The position numbers were made by a program, and so were the translations under genes. The notes below the pieces were generated by a model. That model had not been told where the DNA came from. It was given only the letters and a program-made list of their open reading frames with translations, and searched no databases. Below, in pieces: positions 1 through 4,968 of a DNA stretch of 5,136 nt. Origin of the DNA: CAYQZD01 sp964421875 (GTDB lineage Bacteria > Electryoneota > Tariuqbacteria > Tariuqbacterales > Tariuqbacteraceae); NCBI GenBank assembly GCA_964421875.1, contig CAYQZD010000189.1, positions 1-5,136 on the forward strand, in the 5' to 3' direction. Position 1 is the first letter of the stretch. The number at the start of each line of letters is the position of its first letter.

Positions 1-128
1 ATCAAAGGGAATATAATACGCCTAAATAATTAACCACACGAAACAGCGATGAACCACTATTGCTCATTAAACTTAATAACTACTTTATTCTTTACATAGG
101 TTAATCCAAACATCGACCGAAAAGAGTA

Positions 129-1523
129 TTAAATCTTCTTCCAACGCGGTCCTTCAGAAGTGTCTTCCAGTTTGATTCCCATTTCCATGAGGCGGTCTCT
201 GATTTGGTCAGCGGCGGCAAAGTCGCGTCTGGCCCGGGCGTCCTGCCTCTGCCCTATCAGTTCTTCTATCTCCGCGTCGATAGCATCCTCTGCGAAACTG
301 AGGGTTCCAATCACGCTGTTCACCCGTTCCATAAAACTCAAGGCGGTCTGCGCCCCTATTGCTTTCATCTTCCCCCCGGCGATTAAGCGGTTAAGGTCCC
401 GCACCATAGTGAAGACCGCTCCCAGAGCCGGGGCGATGTTCAAGTCGTCGTCCATATTGGCTTCAAATTCCCGGCGCGCCGTTTCGACAATCTCACCGGT
501 CTGCTTATCTTCACCCTCAGCCTTCACCTGCTTCAGGGCGTGGATGAAATCCTTCAGCCGCTGTAACGCCGCGGCGGAAGCCTCCAATCCCTCCAGTGAA
601 AAATTCAACTGCTGCCGGTAATGGGTGGAAATCAAGGTGTAGCGCACTGCAATAGGACTGAAACCACGTTCCAGCAAATCATTGAGAGTATAAAAATTTC
701 CCAGGGATTTGGACATCTTGTTGCCCTCGACCAAGAGGTAGCCGCAATGCAGCCAATATCGGGCGAAAGGCTTTCCGGTGGCGGCTTCGGATTGCGCCTT
801 TTCGTTCTCGTGATGGGGAAAAATGTTGTCCTCGCCCCCGGTATGGATGTCGAAAGTCTCGCCCAAATATTTCATCGACATCGCGGAGCATTCCAGGTGC
901 CAGCCGGGGCGGCCCGGGCCAAATTCCGAATCCCAATAGACCTCGCCGTCCTCCTCTTTGCGAGCCTTCCAGAGAACGAAATCCCGGGCTTCTTCTTTCT
1001 CGTATTCATCCGCTTCGACCTGTCCACCAGACCTCAGGTCTGCCGCAGTAGCGCCTGACAACGACCCATAGGACTGAAAATCGGCGATGCGGAAATAAGT
1101 CGACCCCCCCGCCTCATAGGTGAATCCTCGATAATGCAGTTTCCGGACCAGGCTTAACATTTCCTGGATGTGAGTAGTAGCTTCGGGGTAGTGTTCAGCC
1201 GGTTCGATATTGAGACGCTTCAGGTCGGCGAAAAAGGCCTCCTTATATCTTTCGGTGTATTCCGCCAAGGAGACTCCGGCCTGCCGGGAATCGCGGATGG
1301 TCTTATCGTCGACATCGGTGATGTTCATTACTTGAATTACGCGGTATCCCCGGTATTTCAAATAGCGCCGCAGCAGGTCCTCGAAGAGGTAGGCTCGGAA
1401 GTTACCGATATGGGCGAAGTCGTAAACCGTAGGCCCGCAGGTGTACATACGCGCCTCGCCTAGCGTCAGGGGCTGAAAAACCTCCTTCCGGCGGGTTAGT
1501 GTATTGTTGAATTTCAGGGGCAT
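129..1523 (-). CDS. cysS: Cysteinyl-tRNA synthetase (class I)
   Basis: This enzyme charges tRNA(Cys) with cysteine, using ATP, in the cytoplasm. The protein has 464 residues, close to the 461 of E. coli CysS, and looks complete. The class I signatures are visible: the HIGH-type motif is HIGN at residues 38-41 within TVYDFAHIGNFR, and KMSKS is at 269-273. The four zinc ligands known from E. coli CysS (Cys28, Cys209, His234, Glu238) have counterparts at C29 (YTCGP), C212 (HLECS), H237 and E241 (FPHHENE). The C-terminus has the usual family tail, with DFAAADQIRDRL near 434-445 and LEDTSEGPRWK at the end. The ATG start at 1523 puts MPLKFNNTLTRRKE in register with the family N-terminus. An AAGGA lies 13 nt upstream, longer than ideal. 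The gene follows the phosphatidyltransferase by 39 nt and probably shares its transcript. It is the last gene seen in the run. Confidence 0.97.
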   Translation of the reverse strand: MPLKFNNTLTRRKEVFQPLTLGEARMYTCGPTVYDFAHIGNFRAYLFEDLLRRYLKYRGYRVIQVMNITDVDDKTIRDSRQAGVSLAEYTERYKEAFFADLKRLNIEPAEHYPEATTHIQEMLSLVRKLHYRGFTYEAGGSTYFRIADFQSYGSLSGATAADLRSGGQVEADEYEKEEARDFVLWKARKEEDGEVYWDSEFGPGRPGWHLECSAMSMKYLGETFDIHTGGEDNIFPHHENEKAQSEAATGKPFARYWLHCGYLLVEGNKMSKSLGNFYTLNDLLERGFSPIAVRYTLISTHYRQQLNFSLEGLEASAAALQRLKDFIHALKQVKAEGEDKQTGEIVETARREFEANMDDDLNIAPALGAVFTMVRDLNRLIAGGKMKAIGAQTALSFMERVNSVIGTLSFAEDAIDAEIEELIGQRQDARARRDFAAADQIRDRLMEMGIKLEDTSEGPRWKKI

Positions 1524-1562
1524 ATTCGATGATAATTCCTTGGGAAAATCATTGCAGTAAAA

Positions 1563-2201
1563 TCAAACCTTGCGCACCTGCTTACTCCATTCACGCAGAA
1601 AATTAAGTAGATACTGCGTTGAAGAAAGCAGCATAAAAATTATCACAATGGCGAGCAATATATTCTTCAATATAGTCAAATCCAACTCCACCCAGCTAAA
1701 AGAATAGACTACAATCATCGCCGACAACACAATAAACGCCCACCTCCCGAAAAAGTCGGACCGGAAAACCGCCCGTGTCTTACGGGCAAAAATCCAACTG
1801 AAAAGCAGTATAGTCAAATCACGCGCGACTATCAGTACCAATAGCCACAAGGGGAAATCGTAGAAAACCACATACAGAGTGAGTAATGTCACCGTCGTGA
1901 TTTTATCGCAAAGCGGGTCCAGCACCAATCCAAGCTCGGTTTGTTCATCCAAATGTTTGGCCAGATAACCGTCCAAAGCATCGGTTAAAAGAATGACTCC
2001 AATCAGGATACTGGAGAATATCAGACTTGTCTTTGTATTGAGCGCCAGCATATACCAGATGACCGGAAGCAGAACCACCCGAGTAATCGACAGTATATTG
2101 GGTAACCGTTTAAACTGTTCACCCCAGGGAACGTTGGATATGGAATATGCTTTTTGAGTCTTCAAATACCTTTCCTCCTCACTCTTAAACCTTAATTCCA
2201 T
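1563..2201 (-). CDS. CDP-alcohol phosphatidyltransferase, PgsA-like membrane protein
   Basis: This is an integral membrane enzyme that transfers a phosphatidyl group from a CDP-activated lipid to an alcohol; PgsA members use glycerol 3-phosphate. The family active site is complete: D74, D77 and G78 (DALDGYLAK), A81, then G91, D95 and D99 (GLVLDPLCDK), fitting DxxDGxxA...GxxxDxxxD. The segment LPNILSITRVVLLP (33-46) matches the start of typical PgsA proteins. Hydrophobic segments lie near 43-54, 58-73, 101-137, 155-170 and 177-199. The FGRW at 151-154 sits where PgsA usually has a GKWKT-like sequence, so the exact acceptor is uncertain. The length of 212 residues is slightly above normal because of a charged N-terminal extension of about 30 residues. 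The start is doubtful: ATG at 2201 has no Shine-Dalgarno site, whereas an in-frame TTG at 2165 has a strong one and would give 200 residues. The lipid substrate could be CDP-diacylglycerol or, if ether lipids are made, CDP-archaeol. Confidence 0.87.
   Translation of the reverse strand: MELRFKSEEERYLKTQKAYSISNVPWGEQFKRLPNILSITRVVLLPVIWYMLALNTKTSLIFSSILIGVILLTDALDGYLAKHLDEQTELGLVLDPLCDKITTVTLLTLYVVFYDFPLWLLVLIVARDLTILLFSWIFARKTRAVFRSDFFGRWAFIVLSAMIVVYSFSWVELDLTILKNILLAIVIIFMLLSSTQYLLNFLREWSKQVRKV
2169..2180 (-). promoter_or_regulatory. Strong Shine-Dalgarno site inside the phosphatidyltransferase reading frame
   Basis: On the minus strand this reads GAGGAGGAAAGG, the best anti-16S match near any start in the window. 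Its AGGAGG core (2174-2179) lies 8 nt before an in-frame TTG (2163-2165). That is the normal spacing for initiation. It suggests the phosphatidyltransferase starts at 2165, twelve codons after the ATG at 2201. The purine run also encodes a plausible Glu-Glu-Glu-Arg stretch, so it may simply be coding sequence. Confidence 0.5.
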
Positions 2202-2268
2202 AATTTGTTATATTTAGGGCATAGTTACACATAACAGATTGTATTACATAGAATTATTAGACGCAGAC

Positions 2269-2282
2269 GACCTAATCAGGTC
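2269..2282 (-). terminator. Small hairpin in the gap between reductase and phosphatidyltransferase genes
   Basis: A perfect 5-bp stem (GACCT and AGGTC) with a 4-nt loop lies about 20 nt after the reductase stop codon. It is short and no uninterrupted U tract follows it on the transcribed strand, so it would be a weak terminator at best. It is the only dyad I could see in the 101-nt gap (2202-2302). The remainder is AT-rich, could hold a promoter for the next gene, and shows no convincing -35/-10 pair. Confidence 0.2.
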
Positions 2283-2302
2283 CTAAACACACTCGATCTC
2301 AA

Positions 2303-3484
2303 TCAGTTAAGGAAAACCCTCACGATATCCACCATTAATTCCGGCTGATTTACCAGCGCAGTCTGGAAAACTTTGCGCAAAGTGCGCTGTTCGAAGGGCA
2401 AGTCCAGGATTATCTCGGCAGTGCGGTTCAGGATGTCATCGGACAATCTTCGAATTCCCTTTTTCAAGCGGTAATGCCGGTCGTGCTGTTTGCCGATGCG
2501 TTCCCGCCACGCTTTAGTGTATCCTGAAAGCGCCTTGGCCGAGAAACCACCCCTGTCAAGCGCCTTCACCGCGGTTTGACCGGCAAGGCGTCCCCCCCAC
2601 ATCGCCGTCAATATTCCCCCGCCGGTTATAGGATCAGCCATATGGGCGGCGTCGCCGGCGACCATTACATTGTCGGCGGTCAGTTTTTTCAACACCCGGC
2701 TGGAGGGAACCGCTCCCGCCACCGAACTAAGATAGGAAGCTCCGGAAAAATGAGTTGCAACGAAATCATCCAGGTAATCCTTAGCAGAACATTCCTTCGC
2801 CCGGTGGCCGGAAATACCTATACCCACGTTGGCGTAGTTTTTACCTTTGGGAAATACCCAAATATATCCTCCGGGAGCCGCCGTATCGCCAAAATAGAAA
2901 TCGCAATAATCCACATTGATATCAGGGTGATACAACAGGTATTGAAAACAGGATTCAACATCATGCAGTGGAAGACTGGTGTCGATACCTGCCCACCTTC
3001 CCACCCGGGATTCCACTCCGTCAGCGCCGATGATAAGGGGCGCATCCGCAGAATATTTTTCCCCGAAATACTCGAAATTTACCTTTACCATCCCGTCCCG
3101 GCGCTTCAGTCCGTTTACATAGCAGCGGTTATAGACCAGAGCCCCCGCTCCCGCAGCCCTGCGGGCGAGTTCGAAATCGAACACTTTGCGGTTCAGTATA
3201 GCGCCTTTATCCACCAGGTTTATAGGAAGGCAGGCGCCGTTTGGAGCAAAAAACCTGACGCCGTCAAGCCTGTTGTCCACCCACTTGGGATCGGGCTCGA
3301 TGAATTCCTGCAAACCCTTCAATCCCACTCCCTCGGCGCAGCGCACCGGAATACCGAAATCCCGGTCCTTCTCTAATAGAAGGGTTTTCACACCCGATTC
3401 AGCGGCGGTCAAAGCGGCGACACTTCCGGCAGGACCTCCACCCACCACAATCAGGTCGAATTTTTCGCCGGAATCCATCCTCAA
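2303..3484 (-). CDS. Geranylgeranyl reductase family FAD-dependent oxidoreductase
   Basis: This flavoprotein probably saturates double bonds in a geranylgeranyl or other polyprenyl chain. Family signatures are in the expected order over 393 residues. A Rossmann FAD-binding motif, VVGGGPAGS, is near 13-21 with acidic E38 closing it. PVRCAEGV at 46-53 holds C49, matching the conserved active-site cysteine of archaeal reductases. GADGVESRVGRWAG is at 153-166. The YxWxFP substrate-pocket motif is YIWVFPKG at 207-214. The second FAD motif is GDAAHMADPITGGGI at 277-291. The listed start is TTG at 3484, overlapping the ferredoxin stop by 4 nt. An ATG two codons later (3478) would give 391 residues and a 2-nt gap, and I find it at least as likely. 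The adjoining ferredoxin is the obvious candidate electron donor, as shown for the Methanosarcina acetivorans enzyme. FixC and ETF-quinone oxidoreductase belong to the same superfamily, but no fixA/fixB or ETF genes are present. Substrate is unproven: ether lipid, quinone side chain or chlorophyll-type prenol. Confidence 0.9.
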   Translation of the reverse strand: MRMDSGEKFDLIVVGGGPAGSVAALTAAESGVKTLLLEKDRDFGIPVRCAEGVGLKGLQEFIEPDPKWVDNRLDGVRFFAPNGACLPINLVDKGAILNRKVFDFELARRAAGAGALVYNRCYVNGLKRRDGMVKVNFEYFGEKYSADAPLIIGADGVESRVGRWAGIDTSLPLHDVESCFQYLLYHPDINVDYCDFYFGDTAAPGGYIWVFPKGKNYANVGIGISGHRAKECSAKDYLDDFVATHFSGASYLSSVAGAVPSSRVLKKLTADNVMVAGDAAHMADPITGGGILTAMWGGRLAGQTAVKALDRGGFSAKALSGYTKAWRERIGKQHDRHYRLKKGIRRLSDDILNRTAEIILDLPFEQRTLRKVFQTALVNQPELMVDIVRVFLN

Positions 3485-3693
3485 TCCAATACGCTGATAA
3501 TATGATGAGGGCAGGCAGCCACACAGTTAAGGCAGAGGTTGCACAGCGATAAGTCGATGGCGATATCCGCTTCCTTAAGCAAGACACAGTCCACAGGGCA
3601 TACCGCCACACAAGCTCCGCAGAAATCGCAAAGCTCGGCTGCAATCCTGAGTTTCCCGTCAGAAGATAATAGCTGTCCGCTTTCGATAGTCAT
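3481..3693 (-). CDS. Small 2[4Fe-4S] bacterial-type ferredoxin
   Basis: This 70-residue soluble electron carrier has two complete cluster-binding motifs. The first is CDFCGACVAVCP with C22, C25, C28 and C32. The second is CNLCLNCVAACP with C51, C54, C57 and C61. Each is CxxCxxCxxxCP, the pattern for two low-potential [4Fe-4S] clusters, and an additional cysteine is at 36. About 15 N-terminal residues precede the first beta strand (KLRIAAELC). ATG at 3693 is the only sensible start and has no recognisable Shine-Dalgarno site, but an AT-rich stretch lies just before it. The stop overlaps or abuts the reductase start, which indicates translational coupling and roughly equal production. The context suggests it delivers electrons to the FAD of the prenyl reductase. 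FixX is an alternative in similar contexts, but FixX proteins are longer and pair with FixABC, which are absent here. Confidence 0.94.
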   Translation of the reverse strand: MTIESGQLLSSDGKLRIAAELCDFCGACVAVCPVDCVLLKEADIAIDLSLCNLCLNCVAACPHHIISVLD

Positions 3694-3702
3694 ATAAAAA
3701 TG

Positions 3703-3737
3703 GTGAAATAGTTAAACAGTGAAACAGTTAAACTGTG
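3703..3737. repeat. 16-bp tandem repeat, just over two copies, upstream of the ferredoxin gene
   Basis: Copy one (3703-3718) is GTGAAATAGTTAAACA. Copy two (3719-3734) is GTGAAACAGTTAAACT. A third partial copy, GTG, follows at 3735-3737. The copies differ at 2 of 16 positions. The second copy also creates a perfect palindrome with one central base, ACAGTT-A-AACTGT (3724-3736). The block ends about 10 nt before the ferredoxin start codon, so it lies in the leader of that mRNA. It may be replication slippage or a regulatory site; nothing here decides. Confidence 0.7.
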
Positions 3738-3770
3738 CAAGAGTATTGATAAATGAGTAAGACTATAGCT

Positions 3771-3876
3771 ATCTGAAGTCAAAAGCGAAAATGGTCATTC
3801 CGGCGCAGCCGGAATCCTTCCGGGAAAGAAAGATTCTGGCTTACTTCGCAGCCAGAATGACGAATACGCTTCAGAT
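3771..3876. repeat. Palindromic intergenic repeat element A (GTCATTCCGGC type)
   Basis: The core (3794-3861) has terminal inverted repeats GTCATTCCGGC and GCCAGAATGAC that pair at 10 of 11 positions. Each end also forms its own hairpin. On the left, ATTCCGGC (3797-3804) pairs perfectly with GCCGGAAT (3808-3815). On the right, ATTCTGGC (3833-3840) pairs perfectly with GCCAGAAT (3851-3858). A further perfect 8-bp pair, ATCTGAAG (3771-3778) and CTTCAGAT (3869-3876), brackets the core. The overall form resembles short palindromic repeats scattered between genes in many bacterial genomes. There is no transposase and no clear target-site duplication. Confidence 0.85.
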
Positions 3877-3911
3877 GGGTAAAGTGTTACATAAATGACT
3901 TGTGTTGCCAC

Positions 3912-3927
3912 TTAATATTTATATTAA
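3912..3927. repeat. AT-rich perfect inverted repeat
   Basis: TTAATAT (3912-3918) and ATATTAA (3921-3927) are exact reverse complements around a TT centre. It lies between the two palindromic elements. It could be a protein-binding dyad or part of a promoter reading toward the ferredoxin gene (TATAAA appears on the minus strand), but AT-rich sequence makes such dyads common by chance. Confidence 0.4.
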
Positions 3928-3941
3928 CAAACACATAGCAA

Positions 3942-4026
3942 TGTCATCCTGAACGCAGTGAAGGATCTCCAATTTACATTATGTTTATATTAAACAAGGA
4001 GATTCTTCGTTTCGCTCAGAATGACA
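3942..4026. repeat. Palindromic intergenic repeat element B (TGTCATCCTGA type)
   Basis: This 85-bp element has 29-bp terminal arms at 3942-3970 and 3998-4026. They are reverse complements at 23 of 29 positions, and several mismatches are transitions that G-U pairing would tolerate in RNA. The left arm begins TGTCATCCTGA and ends GGATCTCC. The right arm begins GGAGATTC and ends CAGAATGACA. A 27-nt AT-rich centre separates them. This pattern is recognisable as a widespread short intergenic repeat of bacterial genomes. It begins 40 nt past the ubiA stop codon, so its transcript would fold into a long hairpin at the 3' end of the ubiA mRNA. That could halt decay or help termination, although no good U tract follows. 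Confidence 0.88.
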
Positions 4027-4065
4027 AGGTTGTTTATTAAAGTTCTCGGCGAAACGGTATATCCC

Positions 4066-4968
4066 TCACTCCGGCTTGAAACTGGGATAATCAAGGTTAA
4101 ATCGCCGCCGATAGTACCAGCGGCTGAAAATGAAATAGGCTATTATCAACACTAAATACCCCGGAAAACGGAATCCCACCGCCAGAGAAAGAAAGACTAT
4201 GGGGAATTTAATCGCGGTAATGGTCGATTTCCGGTCCGTTTTATAGGCGGTATGGATGAACAGCGGCAGCGACAGCAGAGCCGGCCAGAAGATTACGGGA
4301 TCCCGGTTCCACCAGCCCAGGAGAGCTGATATAACACACAAAATAGCCGCCATCAGAGTCGTTCTGCCCAAGCCGTATTTAAGCACGAAGGAGTTCTTGC
4401 CTGAGGCCTCGTCACCTGTCACGTCCGGCGCGGCAGTCAAAGCCGCAACTGCGGCTACCGCAGTTAAATAGGGAATCGAATTCCAAATCAAGGTCAGGCT
4501 GATAAGAGGATAGCATCCCAGGAGAAAAGCTATCTCCGCGCCGGAAAACGACACAATCAAACTTGCCACCGGGCGGTCCTTCCAGAGGAACGGGGGAAAA
4601 TTATACAATATTCCCGCAATAACAAACGATAACAGACCTAATAAGCCCGGTATGAATCCCAAATAGAATAACCATACCACGCCGGCAAGGATCAGCAGAG
4701 TTGAGACCGCAGCCGCCGAAGCCCGGCTGATGTATTCCTCCGCAATCAGGAAAAGCTTGCTGTTTAAACGGTCTCCCTTGCTGTCAACCATCTGGTTGAT
4801 GGCGTAGCAGGCGCCGACAATGGCGCCAAAAGCCGCCATCAAGGAGATTAAGGGAACCTCATCCGCCCCGGAATTATACCTCCCCGCCAGCATAATCGTC
4901 CACATAGGGAAAATCAAAGTCGGCCTGAGCAGAAAGAAATGATCGAGTATTCTCCAGCCCAATTTCAC
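4066..4968 (-). CDS. UbiA-family membrane prenyltransferase
   Basis: UbiA enzymes are intramembrane transferases that attach a polyprenyl diphosphate chain to an acceptor such as an aromatic ring or glycerol ether. The 300-residue length is typical. Both magnesium-diphosphate motifs are visible: NQMVDSKGD gives N58, D62 and D66 (NxxxDxxxD), and DVTGD gives D182 and D186 (DxxxD). The linked conserved segment YNFPPFLWKDRP (122-133) is the usual YxxPPxxxKxRP. Hydrophobic segments near 40-60, 86-101, 103-121, 135-160, 165-180, 204-219, 226-240, 254-267 and 268-282 fit a polytopic membrane protein. After the first motif the protein reads RLNSKLFLIAEEYIS, not the RPIPSG-type sequence of many UbiA enzymes, so it belongs to a divergent branch. 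The start is GTG at 4968, with no clear Shine-Dalgarno site. The neighbouring prenyl reductase makes a digeranylgeranylglyceryl-phosphate synthase role attractive. Quinone or chlorophyll-type prenyl transfer remains possible. Confidence 0.9.
   Translation of the reverse strand: MKLGWRILDHFFLLRPTLIFPMWTIMLAGRYNSGADEVPLISLMAAFGAIVGACYAINQMVDSKGDRLNSKLFLIAEEYISRASAAAVSTLLILAGVVWLFYLGFIPGLLGLLSFVIAGILYNFPPFLWKDRPVASLIVSFSGAEIAFLLGCYPLISLTLIWNSIPYLTAVAAVAALTAAPDVTGDEASGKNSFVLKYGLGRTTLMAAILCVISALLGWWNRDPVIFWPALLSLPLFIHTAYKTDRKSTITAIKFPIVFLSLAVGFRFPGYLVLIIAYFIFSRWYYRRRFNLDYPSFKPE

Larger units (their letters stand above)
3694..4065. other. 372-nt intergenic region packed with repeats
   Basis: No credible coding sequence lies between the ubiA stop and the ferredoxin start. 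From left to right it holds a 16-bp tandem repeat ending in a short palindrome (3703-3737), a palindromic element with flanking inverted repeats (3771-3876), an AT-rich perfect dyad (3912-3927) and a second palindromic element (3942-4026). The gap and its hairpins suggest ubiA and the ferredoxin-reductase pair are transcribed separately, or that the RNA is processed here. I could not pick a convincing ferredoxin promoter. Confidence 0.8.

Noticed and set aside
29..105. ATTAACC (29-35) and GGTTAAT (99-105) inverted repeat downstream of cysS, considered as a terminator or RNA gene
   Set aside because: The 7-bp AT-rich arms are 63 nt apart with no supporting stem or U tract, and no tRNA-like or other RNA fold was evident in 1-128.
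160..1463. Several open frames on the plus strand (160-621, 621-1058, 1170-1463) opposite cysS
   Set aside because: All are antisense to an intact cysS, show no domain or ribosome site, and are low-complexity or arginine/serine-rich as expected for shadow frames.
2576..3376. Long open frame on the plus strand (266 codons) opposite the reductase gene
   Set aside because: It lies antisense to a gene with complete family motifs, has no recognisable domain, and its composition is what a mirrored GC-rich coding region gives.
2303..3693. Reductase and ferredoxin considered as FixC and FixX
   Set aside because: No fixA/fixB or ETF genes flank them, the flavoprotein has the YxWxFP motif of prenyl reductases, and the ferredoxin is a short two-cluster type.
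3703..3737. Tandem repeat considered as a CRISPR remnant
   Set aside because: Units are 16 bp, directly adjacent with no spacers, and no cas gene is present.
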